Shown here: in pieces, positions 1 to 10,694 of the stretch
Position numbering within the stretch: the stretch's first letter is position 1
How the letters are laid out: each line of letters starts with the position of its first letter
From: Hordeum vulgare subsp. vulgare
Taxonomy: Eukaryota; Streptophyta; Magnoliopsida; Poales; Poaceae
Assembly: GCF_904849725.1 (NCBI RefSeq)
Contig: NC_058523.1
Location: 201,837,689 to 201,901,688 of the forward strand
Direction of reading: 5' to 3'
DNA length: 64,000 bases
Translations under genes and position numbers: made by a program
Notes under the pieces: model-generated
The model's database searches: none
What the model was told of the DNA's origin: nothing
The model's input: the letters and a program-made list of their open reading frames with translations, nothing else

Positions 1-883
1 CCAAACTGCAATACTATACCTATATATCATGTGGCTTGTTTTTATAGTTACATCTCCAGCCGTCTAGGGGATTTTTAAAATAGAAACCATATTGACCTCA
101 CATGAACCAGGAATATTTGTATACGGACAAGCAAATATATATACTTGTGCCGGATATCAACAAACCGGAAGGTCAACTTGACATACATGATAAACAAAAC
201 TTGATTAACTGTGACGCCAAACCTGGTTGATCGTCAGAAGCTCCATGTCAATCAAGCGTACATAGACAGTACGCAGGAGTAGTATAGATTTTTGCCGTTA
301 AATAATATTACGTGGATGCAAATGCCGTTAGAAATTGAGTATCACAGTAGTTTATAGTTTAACGACATGTAACTTCACTTTGTTGATCCGCATCCCTGGC
401 AAAACTAGTTCACTCAAAAGCCACATGTCCCCTCTGAAATTACCGTCAAATCCATGTAGTATGAAATTCTGTTTACAGAAATAGTTCTGAGTTCTGACGT
501 GGCGCTGAGAGAGAATTTGGCCAGCTTATACATGTTGTTTTATTACAAAATGAAAAGAGGTGACTAGTTTTTGCCGCTGTGTTGATAAAATTATACGTGT
601 CGAGCCAATGGAGCTCCGAGTCAAATGTGAGAAAAAAAGAATGAAACGCTTGAAGACTCTTCTCAATAATCATGGGATTACTTAAGTAGTATCCAAGTCA
701 AAACCAAACCGAGAGATCGATGCAGCTATCCCACTAACTTTCTTTTTTCTTAACCATGCTTTCGGCACCCTTAGTTATTTTGCTCTGCAAAGTCAATACA
801 TTCATAAGAATGTTAGAGAGAAAAGAAATACAGGAGCGCTGCACGAACTACATTTGTCAACTTTTGCGAGACATGGTGCTACC
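1..883. other. CKX upstream flank, no gene seen
   Basis: AT-rich DNA upstream of the CKX gene. I see no coding region with recognisable protein similarity, no terminal repeats of a mobile element and no RNA gene. It presumably holds the distal promoter of the downstream gene, but no specific binding site can be assigned by eye. Confidence 0.5.
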
Positions 884-891
884 CTATAAAA
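884..891 (+). promoter_or_regulatory. Putative TATA box of CKX
   Basis: The motif CTATAAAA lies about 130 bp upstream of the CKX start codon. A start site about 30 bp downstream would give a 5' leader of roughly 100 nt. The intervening sequence is rich in CT and CA, as plant leaders often are. No competing TATA motif is nearer the ATG. Position and motif are seen; use as the promoter is inferred. Confidence 0.6.
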
Positions 892-1019
892 TGTCATCAA
901 CTTGTTGACCTGAAACAACACAGCAGACAGAAGCATCAATCTTTCTCTCTACTCACCTAAAGCAGTAGCAGTAAGCAGCAGGCAAAGCTAGTAGCTTACA
1001 ATCTTGGCACTGCAACGAC

Positions 1020-2621
1020 ATGGCAAGAAGTTGCCTCGCTGCGTTTCTTCTCTGCATGGCCAGCTTCCTCTCCGCCGTCGCCGGCCAACTCCGGCCAATG
1101 CCTGCGGGTGGCCTTCCCAGTGATCTCGTTGCCCTAGGAATGGCCTCGAAGATCCAAACCGACCGCAACTCGACGGCGAGGGCGTCATCAGACTTTGGCC
1201 GCATGGTGGAGGCGGCGCCGGAAGCCGTTCTACAGCCTGCCACGGCCGCCGACATCGCCGAGCTCATCCGGTTTTCCACGTCGTCGCCGGTGCCATTCCC
1301 CGTGTCACCACGCGGGCAGGGCCATTCCGTCCGCGGGCAGTCTCTCGCTCCAGGCGGCGTCGTGGTCGACATGCGCGCGCTGGGGCGTGGTGACCACCGC
1401 ATCAACGTGTCTGCAGACTACGTCGACGCCGGCGGCGAGCAGCTGTGGGTCGACGTCCTCCGCGGGACGCTGACGCACGGCCTCGCGCCCTGTGCGTGGA
1501 CGGACTACCTGCGGCTCACCGTCGGTGGCACACTTTCTAACGCCGGCATCGGCGGGCAAGCGTTCCGGCACGGCCCGCAGATCGCCAACGTGCACGAGCT
1601 CGACGTGGTTACCGGGACGGGTGAGATGGTGACATGCTCACCTCACAAAAGGAAGGACCTGTTCTTCGCGGTGTTGGGCGGGCTGGGCCAGTTTGGCATC
1701 ATAACTCGGGCGCGGATCGCGCTTGAGCCGGCCCCAAAGCAGGTGCGCTGGGTTCGACTCGCCTACTCAGACGTGGTTGCGTTCACCAGAGACCAGGAGC
1801 TGCTCATTTCCAAGCAGGCTAGCGAAGCCGGGTTCGACTATGTGGAGGGCCAAGTCCAGCTTAATCGGACACTAACCGAGGGGCCCAAGTCGACGCCTTT
1901 CTTCTCCGAAGCCGACATCAACAGGCTTGCTTCCCTCGCGTCGGAGACTGGCTCCAGGGCGATCTACTTCATCGAAGCCGCAATGTACTACGATGAGACC
2001 ACTGCCCCTTACGTCGATCAGAAACTAGAGACGGTGCTAGCTCAACTGAGCTTTGTACCCGGGTTCGTGTTCACCAAGGATGTGACGTACTTGCAGTTCC
2101 TCGACCGCGTGCGCGTGGAGGAGGTTGTGCTTCGGTCTGCTGGCGTGTGGGATGTGCCACACCCATGGCTGAACCTCTTCATCCCCCGTTCACGCATTCT
2201 CGACTTCGACGCTGGCGTGCTCAAAGGCATCCTCGGGGGTGACAACCCAGTCGGGCTCATCCTCATGTACCCCATGAACACGGCCAAATGGAACTCCCAG
2301 ATGACGGCGGTAACGCCACCCACTCGCGAGGACGTATTCTACACCGTGGGACTTCTCCGGTCGGCTCTATCCACCAATGAACTGGAGCGGCTACAGAGGG
2401 AGAACCAGTCGGTGCTAGCATTTTGCGACAAGGAGGGCATTGAGTGCAAGCAGTATCTGCCACACTACACGTGTCAAGATGGATGGCGGCGACATTTTGG
2501 GCCCAAGTGGAGGAAAATCACACAACTCAAGGCCAAATATGACCCCCACGCCATAATGTCGCCAGGGCAGAGAATTTTTCAATTGCCAAGTGTGCCAACG
2601 ACAAGCACTACAGCCGCATAA
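1020..2621 (+). CDS. CKX: Cytokinin oxidase/dehydrogenase (CKX), single exon
   Basis: A flavoprotein that irreversibly degrades cytokinins by cleaving the N6 isoprenoid side chain. The 533-residue reading frame is uninterrupted and of normal family length. Residues 1-22 form a hydrophobic signal peptide ending near AGQ, so secretion to the apoplast or endomembrane system is likely. The FAD-binding PCMH domain carries the GHS motif at 101-103; His102 is the expected covalent FAD attachment site. WTDYL at 161-165 holds Asp162, the expected catalytic aspartate. The block TVGGTLSNAG follows, the cytokinin-binding domain contains HPWLNLFIPRS, and the C-terminus has the family SPGQ-IF signature at 514-520. 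N-glycosylation sequons occur at N50, N129, N282 and N462. The ATG has G at +4 and is the first in frame. Plant CKX genes usually contain introns; none is seen. Subfamily number not assigned. No second gene lies close by, so it appears to be transcribed alone. Confidence 0.95.
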   Translation: MARSCLAAFLLCMASFLSAVAGQLRPMPAGGLPSDLVALGMASKIQTDRNSTARASSDFGRMVEAAPEAVLQPATAADIAELIRFSTSSPVPFPVSPRGQGHSVRGQSLAPGGVVVDMRALGRGDHRINVSADYVDAGGEQLWVDVLRGTLTHGLAPCAWTDYLRLTVGGTLSNAGIGGQAFRHGPQIANVHELDVVTGTGEMVTCSPHKRKDLFFAVLGGLGQFGIITRARIALEPAPKQVRWVRLAYSDVVAFTRDQELLISKQASEAGFDYVEGQVQLNRTLTEGPKSTPFFSEADINRLASLASETGSRAIYFIEAAMYYDETTAPYVDQKLETVLAQLSFVPGFVFTKDVTYLQFLDRVRVEEVVLRSAGVWDVPHPWLNLFIPRSRILDFDAGVLKGILGGDNPVGLILMYPMNTAKWNSQMTAVTPPTREDVFYTVGLLRSALSTNELERLQRENQSVLAFCDKEGIECKQYLPHYTCQDGWRRHFGPKWRKITQLKAKYDPHAIMSPGQRIFQLPSVPTTSTTAA

Positions 2622-2918
2622 TTGGTGCGGACACTGCTGACATTTTTTCTATTAGATACCCTCACATGTCTAACAATATATAGGAGAACTTTTGGGTATA
2701 TGTACCGTAGAAATGTGGTCTTTTGGTAGAGAATTCTGTAAATTGAAGGCTAACACTGTTGAAGTTTTATATTTATATAATAGGCTTTACAAGTCATCTG
2801 TACACTTATTTGGAAATATGTTAAAAACACAATGTATATCAAATCAATATTGTAGGAAGTTACAATGCCGAATTTTTTTAATGACATTATTTCTACCGTC
2901 TTGGCAAATATTCAACAC
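2622..2918 (+). other. CKX 3' flank
   Basis: AT-rich sequence directly after the TAA stop. It presumably contains the 3' UTR and poly(A) signals, but no single AATAAA-type signal stands out. No element ends or coding similarity seen. Confidence 0.4.
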
Positions 2919-3146
2919 TTTGTTCCAAAATAATTGCACTTCTATTATTTTCCTACATCAAACTTAGTAAAGTTTGACCAGCTCTATTGAAATAGCTGCA
3001 GAGACTACGGTATCAAATTTATATATAATATGAAAATACATTTCATGATTTAACTAATGGTATATGTTAATGCATTTTTATACAAACTTGGTCAAACTTG
3101 ATGAAGTTTGACTTAGAATAATTCTAGAACTTCAATTATGTGAAAA
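2919..3146. repeat. Degenerate MITE (about 225 bp)
   Basis: The two ends are diverged inverted repeats: TTCCAAAATAATTGCACTTC on the left corresponds to the reverse complement of the stretch ending CAATTATGTGA on the right. Further inside, the arms AAGTTTGACCA and TGGTCAAACTT pair exactly. Between them is an AT-rich core. This layout matches Triticeae Stowaway-type MITEs built around an AAGTTTGAC motif. The terminal CTCCCTCC has decayed, so family placement is tentative. Confidence 0.6.
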
Positions 3147-3360
3147 CAGATGGGGCATTAGATAAAGATTTTCGCAACCCCCTGAAATATTTCCAACGAA
3201 TTAGAACATTTCGTATAGAAAACATTTTCTATATGCAGCATCTTACCTTTGTGAAAAATGTTCATGCATTTCAAGGCTCCCTAAACTCATTCAAATTATT
3301 CCATATAAAGCACACACATCACAAGTCTACTTAATTATATTTCAAACATACTACATTTTT

Positions 3361-3571
3361 ACACCTCTTCGGGGAGTATGTTCTTCTTGGCTAGATGGTC
3401 AAGTTTTTGAGCACGTTCGAGCATTGTGCACTTTTCTTCATGTGGTTTATTGGGCGCCAATGGACAACTATGAGTATAAGACATCCCTTCGGGAGTTATA
3501 TTATTTCAACAAGAGGACTAAGTTTTTGACACATTGTCTGCACTTCGTGCTTTTCCTCTGGGTGGTTCAGG
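3361..3571. repeat. Diverged direct duplication, 120-bp period
   Basis: Two units start 120 bp apart (3361 and 3481). Both run CTTCGGG-AGT, then a stretch ending AAGTTTTTGA, then GCACTT-CTT and GTGGTT. They are clearly related but heavily diverged. The rest of 3147-3599 shows no recognisable gene. Confidence 0.5.
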
Positions 3572-3599
3572 TACTAAGAAGTACTCCCATCCCAAGGTT

Positions 3600-3727
3600 T
3601 GCAAAATCAACCTACACCGTGTCCATGTTGTCCAAAGTTACAAGCTTAAATATGATTCAAATGGTCCCTGGTATAGTTGGGATGCATTGGGCATGTGCAC
3701 AAGTGGGACTGCATGTCGTGCATTGCA
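3600..3727 (+). repeat. Inverted-duplication arm A, outer part
   Basis: This stretch is the diverged reverse complement of about 28985-29113. Shared blocks include CATGTTGTCCAAAGTTACAA and GTTGGGATGCATTGGGCATG. It continues, after removal of the MITE and LTR element that split it, into 10695-10986. Confidence 0.75.
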
Positions 3728-3825
3728 CTCCCTCCGTTCATAAATATAAGTTTTTAGATGTTTCGTTATGGACTACATACGGATGTATATATATATATTT
3801 TAGAGTGTAACACCTAATGGAACCT
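3728..3825 (+). repeat. Stowaway-like MITE, left part
   Basis: Begins with the Stowaway-type terminus CTCCCTCCGTTC followed by ATAAATATAAG. The matching right terminus (GAAACAGAGGGA) is at 10664-10694. The two parts are separated by the complete LTR element at 3826-10658. The opposite inverted-duplication arm lacks the MITE, which supports it as an insertion. Confidence 0.8.
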
Positions 3826-5330
3826 TGATACGTCTCCAACGTATCTATAATTTTTGATGGTTCCATGCTTTTATCTTGTCAAACTTTGGATGTTTTATAT
3901 GCATTTTATATCTTTTTTGGGAATAACTTATTAACTCAATGCCAAGTGTCAGTTCCTGTTTTTTCCGTGTTTTTGATCTTTTTCAGAGAAGAATATTAAA
4001 TGGAGTCCATACGGAATAAAACCTCCAAAAAGATTTTTTCCGGAACAAAAGATACGCAGGGAGCTTGAGAACCAAGCAAGAGGGCACCAGGGGAGGCCAC
4101 AAGCCCCCTAGCCGCGGCCTGGGGGCGCCCCTAGCAGGCTTGTGGGCCCCCTTGGCTCCTCTGCCCTACTTCTTCCGCCTATAAATCCCTGAGAATCCAA
4201 AACCACGGGAGAGAGCCACGAAAATACTTTTCCGCCGCCGCAAGATTTTGTCTCCGCAAGATCCCATCTGGGGCACGTTCTGGTGCCCTGTCGGAGGGGG
4301 GATTCGGACACGGAGGGCTTCTTCATCAACACCATTGCCTCTCCGATGATGCATGAGTAGTTCACCATAGACCTTCGGGTCCATAGCTAGTAGCTAGATG
4401 GCTTCTTCTCTCTCTTGGATCTTCAATACAAAGTTCTCCATGATCTTCATGGAGATCTATCCGATGTACTCTTCTTTTGCAGTGTGTTTGTCGAGATCCG
4501 ATGAATTGTGGATTTCTGATCAGATTATCTATGAATCTTATTTGAGGTTCTTCTAATCTCTTATATGCATGATTTCATATCCTTGTAATTCTTTTAGAGT
4601 TGTGGGTTTTATTTGGCCAACTTGATCTATGATTCTTGGAATGGGAGAAGTGCTTGGTTTTGGGTTCATACCGTGCGGTGACCTCACCTAGTGACAGAAG
4701 GGGTAGCAAGGCGCGCATCGTGTTGTTGCCATCAAGGGTAAAAATATGGGGTCTATATCTATTGCATGAATTTATCCCTCTACCTCATGTCATCTTGCTT
4801 AATTCGTTACTCTGTTTGTTATGAACTCAATACACTAGATGCATGTTGGATAGCGGTCGATGTGTGGAGTAATAGTAGTAGATGCAGAAAGTATCGGTCT
4901 ACTTGTCTCGGACGTGATGCCTATATGTATGATCATTGCCTTAGATATCGTCATGACTTTGCGCGGTTCTATCAATTGCTCGACAGTAATTCGTTCACCC
5001 ACCGTAATATTTTCTATCATGAGAGAAGTCTCTAATGAACACTATGGCCCCCGGGTCTACTTCACATCATATTTTCAGCCTTACGCTTTTACTTTGTTGC
5101 ACTTTCCGCCTTTAGATCTCACCTTGCAATCAATCGTGAAGGGATTAACAACCCCTTTGTAGCGTTGGGTGCAAGTTTGCTGTTTTTGCGCAGGTACTTT
5201 GGAGTGTTCGCTTGATTCTCCTACGGGATTGATACCTTGATTCTCAAACTGAGGGAAATACTTACTGCTACTGTGTTGCATCACCCTTTCCTCTTCAAGG
5301 GAAAAACCAACGCAAGCTCAAGAGGTAGCA
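3826..5330 (+). repeat. 5' LTR of the LARD-like element
   Basis: 1505-bp LTR, TG at 3826-3827 and CA at 5329-5330. It carries a TATA-like CTATAAAT at 4179-4186 preceded by GC-rich sequence, the likely U3/R region. It aligns along its whole length with 9155-10658. Confidence 0.92.
4179..4186 (+). promoter_or_regulatory. LTR TATA box
   Basis: CTATAAAT in the 5' LTR. The same motif is at 9516-9523 in the 3' LTR. It is the expected position for retrotransposon transcription start in this LTR type. Confidence 0.55.
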
Positions 5331-5340
5331 AGAAGAATTT

Positions 5341-5360
5341 CTCGCGCCGTTGCCGGGGAG
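5341..5360 (+). promoter_or_regulatory. Primer-binding site, tRNA-Asp type
   Basis: CGCCGTTGCCGGGGA matches the complement of the 3' end of plant tRNA-Asp apart from decay at its left edge. It lies 10 bp inside the 5' LTR end. Confidence 0.75.
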
Positions 5361-5609
5361 CATCAAGTCAAGAATAGTCTTCCTCGTGTCAATTTCTGGC
5401 ACCAGGGATTATCCATAGTGGAGCTTATCCAAGTAACTGTCTCAAACTCATCTCTTGCATTTACTTTTTTGCCTCTCGTTTTCCTCTCCCCCACTTCTGA
5501 AAAACAAAATTTTTACAAAAATATTTGCCTTTTTCGTTTGCCTTTTCTTTGCTTGTGTGCTATGTGACTTCAATATGCTTGCATCTTTGCTTGCTAAAAA
5601 TCTATTGAT

Positions 5610-6358
5610 ATGGATCCTCATCCACTTGCTAATCTCTTGAAGAGATCCAATTATGTTGATCCAATTGCTAGTGAGTTGAGTGCACTTGACTTTCTCTATG
5701 GAGTTTTGCTTGAGATGCGTGAATCTGAAAATCGTGATGAAGAAATTCATGAAGTGATTCACGAGGGCTCCTTGAATGAAAAGCATGATTGCAATGGTTT
5801 CACTATAAATCCTATTAGTGTCAATATGCTAAAAATATGCAAAACCCTAAGCTTGGGGATGGTAGTGTTGCTATGTCCACTACTTGTTGCAATGATCATG
5901 ATTGGGGTAATGATTTCTATTATGATCTTGAAAAAAAATTTAAACCTCATGATGAATATGATATTTGCAATAATATTGAAAGTGGGTTTGGAGAAGTCAT
6001 GACTTTAGTTGATGATAATCCCACTATTTTTGAAGAGCGTCAACTTTGCATGCATGTGGATCATGAAAGGAATATCCTATGTGATAGCTATATTGTTGAA
6101 TTTGAATATGATCCCACATGTAATTGTTACGAGAGAGGAAAATATTGTGGTAGAAACTTTCTTATCACTAAATCACCTCTCGTTATGTTGAGATTGCTAT
6201 TGTCTCTTTCTTCTTCCTTGCATATGGTCGTTATTGCTTGTCTTGATAATTTGTTTTCCTATAAAATGCCTATGCATAGGAAGTATGTTAGGCTTAGATG
6301 TGATTGTCACATGCTTTATGATGCTCCCGTTGTGTTTCAATTCTTGTCTTTTGTGTGA
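5610..6358 (+). pseudogene. Short retroelement ORF of unknown function, frameshifted
   Basis: Starts MDPHPLANLLKRSN at 5610. Its frame continues in a different phase from about 5837, giving an acidic segment rich in Asp, Glu and Tyr, and ends at 6358. Together about 245 codons, consistent with one ancestral protein broken by a frameshift near 5830. No zinc knuckle, protease, polymerase or integrase motif is present. The end segment KMPMHRKYVRL resembles Triticeae retroelement peptides I have seen before, but no function is known to me. It is the only coding-like segment of the element. Confidence 0.5.
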
Positions 6359-7292
6359 GCATCATTGAATTATCAATGCCTAGCTAAGGGCGTTAAACAA
6401 TAGCGCTTGTTGGGAGGCAATCCAATGAATTTATATTTGCCTTTTTCTTTCTGTTTTGTTGTGTCCACACCATCATAATTCTGTTATGATTGTGTTTTTT
6501 TGTGATTCTTTTTGTGTTTGTGCCAAGTAAAACCTTTATGACTAGTTTTGGCGATGGTTGTTTGATCTTGCTGAAAAAGACAGAAACTTTGCGCTCACGA
6601 ATTTATTTTCCAGTCTTATCTAGAAAGAGCTTTTGAGTTGATTCTTTTTGCTGCTGGTTTATATGCCAATTTCCCAAATTGTCGTAATTGTTCAGAAGTT
6701 TTGAGATACCAGAATTATACGAAGTATACAGATTGGTACAGACTGGTCTGTTTTTGACAGATTCTGTTTTTGTTGTGTTGATTGCTTATTTTGATGGAAC
6801 TATGGATAGTATCGGGGGGTACTAGCCATGGAAAAGTGAGAATACAGTAATATAAAACCAATATAAATAGAAATCAAGTTTTCTACAGTACCCTAAGAGG
6901 TGGTAGTTTGTTTTCTTGTGCTAATGATATCACGAGTTTCTGTTTAAGTTTTGTGTTGTGAAGTTTTCAAGTTTTGGGTGAAGTTCTCATGGACGATGAG
7001 ATAAAGAGTGGAAAGAGCTCAAGATTGGGGATGCCCAAGGCATCCCAAGCCAAATTCAAGGACACCAAAAAGCCTAAGCTTGGGGATGCCCGAGGAAGGC
7101 ATCCCCTCTTTCGTCTTCAATCCATCGGTAACATTACTTGGAGCTATATTTTTATTCACCACATGATATGTGTTTTTCTTGGAGCGTCGTGTATTATAGG
7201 AGTCTTTTCTTTTTGTTGTGTCACAATCATCCTTACTGCACACCTTTTGAGAGAGACATGCACTCATCGTGAATTTGCTAGAATACTCATTC

Positions 7293-7475
7293 AGCTTCAC
7301 TTATATCTTTTGAGTTAGGCAATTTAGCTCGCATGTGCTTCACTTATATCTTTTTGAGCAAGATAACTTTGCTCTAGTGCTTCACTTAGATCTTTTTAGA
7401 GCACGGCGGTGTCATACTTTGGATAAATAAGAACTCTCGATCTTCACTTATATCTTTTTGAGAGTGCTCTCTTTG
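7293..7475 (+). repeat. Imperfect tandem repeats, about 44 bp
   Basis: At least three units begin GCTTCACTTATATCTTTT and vary downstream; a fourth copy follows after a gap near 7445. They lie in the non-coding interior of the LARD-like element. The rest of 6360-9139 is AT-rich with no coding similarity. Confidence 0.7.
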
Positions 7476-9139
7476 AGTAGCTTGGTAGTTGGCTTGTGCT
7501 ATGAAAGTAGTCCTAAAGATGATGGGCATCCAAAGAGTATACAATGAAACTTCCATATTCTTGTGCATTGATTAGAAAGAGAAGTTTGATTCCTCTCGGT
7601 TAGTTTTGAGACATGGATTTGGTAATATTAAGAGTCATGTTAGTAGGGTGTTGTGAATCTAGAAATACTTGTGTTGAAGTTAGTGATTCCCGTAACATGC
7701 ATGTATGGTGAACCGCTATGTTAGGAAGTCGGTGCATAATTGATTTACTGATTGTCATCCTTTGTGTTGCGACCGGGATCGCGCGATGGTTAACACCTAC
7801 CAACCCTTCCCCTATGAGTATGTGTTTAGCACTTTGTTTTGATTACTAATAAAAACTTTTGCAATAAGTATGTGAGTTCTTCATGACTAATGTGAGTCCA
7901 TGGTATAGGTGCACTTTCACCTTCCACCATTGCTCGCCTCTCTAGTGCCGCACAACTTTTTCTGGTACACAAAACCACCATAGACCTTCCTCAAAACAGC
8001 CACCATACCTACCTATCATGGCATTTTCATAGCCATTCTGAGATATATTGCCATGCAACTCCCACCGTTCCGTCTCATGACTTGTGCCTTCACTTACATA
8101 TTGCCATTGCATGATCGTAAGATATCTAGAAAGATGTTTCAACGGCATAGGCCAAGCTAGATCGTTGCACATCCCGGTACACTGCCGGAGGCATTTCCTA
8201 TAGAGTCATCATTGTTCTAAGCATTGAGCTGTGAGTAAATATAAGTATGATGATCATCATTATTAGAGCATTGTCCCATGTGAGGACATAAAAAAAAAAA
8301 AAGAGGCCAAAGATTCCCACCAAAACTATATATGGAAAGAGGCCAAAGAGCCGAAAAAAGAGAAAAAGAGAGAAGGGACAATGCTACTATCTTTTTCCAC
8401 ACTTGTGCTTCACAATAGCACCATGTTCTTCATGATTAAGAGTCTCTTGTTTTGTCACCACCATATACTAGTGGGAATCTTCATTATATAACTTGGCTTG
8501 TATATTCCAATGATGGGCTTCCTCAAAATTGCCTTAGGTCTTCGTGAGCAAGCAAGTTGGATGCACACCCACTAGTTCTCCTTTTGAGCTTTCACACACT
8601 TATAGCTCTAAGTGCATCCATTGCATGGTAATCCCTTCTCATTCACATTGATATCTATTGAGGGGCATCTCCATAGCCCTTTGATACGCCGAGTCAATGT
8701 GATAATCTCCTCCTTTTTGCCTCACAACCTCCACCACACTCTATTCCACCTATAGTGCTATATCCATGGCTCACGCTCATGTATTGCGTGAGAGTTGAAA
8801 AAGGTTTTAGAAAGTAAGAGTGTGAAAAAAATTACTTGGCCAATACCGGGGTTGTGCATGATTTAAATTCTTGTGTTGGGATGATGGAGCATAGCCAGAC
8901 TATATGATTTCGTAGGGATAATTTTCTTTGGCCTTGTTGTTTTGAAAGTTCATGATTACCTTGCTAGTTTTCTTGAAGTATTATTGTTTTCATGTCAATA
9001 GCAAACTATTGTTTTGAATCTTACGGATCTGAACATTCATGCCACATGAAATAAGTTACAAAGGACAAATATGCTAGGTAGCATTCCACATCAAAAATTC
9101 AGTCTTTATCACTTCCCTACTCAAGGACGAGCAAGAGTT

Positions 9140-9154
9140 AAGCTTGGGGATGCT
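9140..9154 (+). promoter_or_regulatory. Polypurine tract of the LARD-like element
   Basis: AAGCTTGGGGATGC directly precedes the 3' LTR start at 9155. It is where plus-strand DNA synthesis would be primed. Near-identical motifs also occur internally at 5849 and 7076. Confidence 0.65.
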
Positions 9155-10658
9155 TGATACGTCTCCAACGTATCTATAATTTTTGATGGTTCCATGCTTT
9201 TATCTTGTCAAACTTTGGATGTTTTGTATGCAACTTATATCTTTTTTGGGACTAACTTATTAACTCAGTGCCAAGTGCCAGTTCCTGTTTTTTCCATGTT
9301 TTTGATCTGTTTCAGAGGAGAATATTAAACGGAGTCCAAACGGAATAAAACCTCCGAAAAGATTTTTTTTTCCAGAACAGAAGATACGCGGGGAGCTTGA
9401 GAACCAAGGCACAGGGCACCAGCGGAGACCACGAGCCCCCTAGCCACAGCCTGGGGGGGGCCATGCCTAGCAGGCTTGTGGGGGCCCTGTGGCTCCTCTG
9501 CCCTACTTCTTCCGCCTATAAATCCCCGAAAAATCGAAAACCAAGGGAGAGAGCCACTTTTCCACCGCCGCAAGCTTCTGTCTCCGCAAGATCCCATCTG
9601 CGGCATGTTCTGGTGCCCTGCCGGAGGGGGGATTCGGACACGGGGAGCTTCTTCATCAACACCATTGCCTCTCCAATGATGCGTGAGTAGTTCACCATAG
9701 ACCTTCGGTCCATAGCTAGTAGCTAGATGGCTTCTTCTCTCTCTTGGATCTTCAATAAAAAGTTCTCCATGACCTTCATGGAGATCTACCGATGTACTCT
9801 TCTTTTGCGGTGTGTTTGTCGAGATCCGATGAATTGTGGATTTATGATCAGATTATCTATGAATCTTATTTGAGTTTCTTCTGATCTCTTATATGCATGA
9901 TTTCATATCCGTGTAATTCTCTTCGAGTTGTGGGTTTTGTTTGGCCAACTTGATCTATGATTCTTGCAATGGGAGAAGTGCTTGGTTTTGGGTTCATACC
10001 GTGCGGTGACCTCACCCAATGACAGAAGGGGTAGCGAGGCACGCATCGTGTTGTTGCCATCAAGGGTAAAAATATGGGGTTTATATCTATTGCATGAATT
10101 TATCCCTCTACATCATGTCATCTTGCTTAATTCGTTACTCTATTTGTTATGAACTCAATACACTAGATGCATGCTGGATAGTGGTCGATGTGTGGAGTAA
10201 TAGTAGTAGATGCAGACAGTATCGGTCTACTTGTCTCGGATGTGATGCCTATATGTATGATCATTGCCTTAGATATCATCATGACTTTGCGCGGTTCTAT
10301 CAATTGCTTGACAGTAATTCGTTCACCCACCGTAATATTTTCTATCATGAAAGAAGCCTCTAGTGAACACTATGGCCCCCGGGTCTACTTCACATCATAT
10401 TTTCAGCCTTACACTTTTACTTCGTTACCCTTTCCGCCTTCAGATCTCACCTTGCAATCAATAGTGAAGGGATTGACTACCCCTTTCTAGCGTTGGGTGC
10501 AAGTTTACTGTTTTTGCGCAGGTACTTCGGATACTTGGCTTGATTCTCCTACTGGATTGACACCTTGGTTCTCAAACTGAGGGAAATACTTACTGCTACT
10601 GTGCTGCATCACCCTTCCCTCTTCAAGGGAAAAACGAACGCAAGCTCAAGAGGTAGCA
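9155..10658 (+). repeat. 3' LTR of the LARD-like element
   Basis: 1504 bp, ends TG and CA, followed at once by the AACCT duplication. Substitutions and small indels against the 5' LTR are scattered along its length. Confidence 0.92.
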
Positions 10659-10663
10659 AACCT

Positions 10664-10694
10664 CTAAACAGATTTATAGTTAGAAACAGAGGGA
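10664..10694 (+). repeat. Stowaway-like MITE, right part
   Basis: Ends TTAGAAACAGAGGGA, the inverted partner of the left terminus at 3728. It resumes immediately after the target duplication of the LARD-like element. Confidence 0.75.

Larger units (their letters stand above)
3826..10658 (+). mobile_element. Complete non-autonomous LTR retrotransposon (LARD-like)
   Basis: Two direct LTRs (3826-5330 and 9155-10658) begin TGATACGTCTCCAACGTATC and end GAGGTAGCA. The element is flanked by a perfect 5-bp duplication, AACCT at 3821-3825 and 10659-10663. A tRNA-Asp-type primer site follows the 5' LTR and a polypurine tract precedes the 3' LTR. The 3.8-kb interior has no gag, protease, reverse transcriptase or integrase motifs, only a short decayed ORF and AT-rich repeats. 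It must therefore have been mobilised in trans. The LTRs differ by roughly one base in twenty by eye, so this is not a recent insertion. It interrupts a Stowaway-like MITE. Confidence 0.92.

Noticed and set aside
953..1595. Minus-strand and alternative-frame open stretches over the CKX 5' half
   Set aside because: They overlap the CKX frame, have the skewed composition expected of shadows in GC-rich coding DNA, and show no family motif.
5341..5360. tRNA-Asp gene fragment
   Set aside because: Only the 3' complement is present and it sits next to an LTR, so it is a primer-binding site. No cloverleaf can be drawn around it. I saw no real tRNA or rRNA gene in the window.
7293..7475. CRISPR-like spacing of repeats
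   Set aside because: The window is plant nuclear DNA, the units are contiguous and diverging, and there are no unique spacers of constant length.
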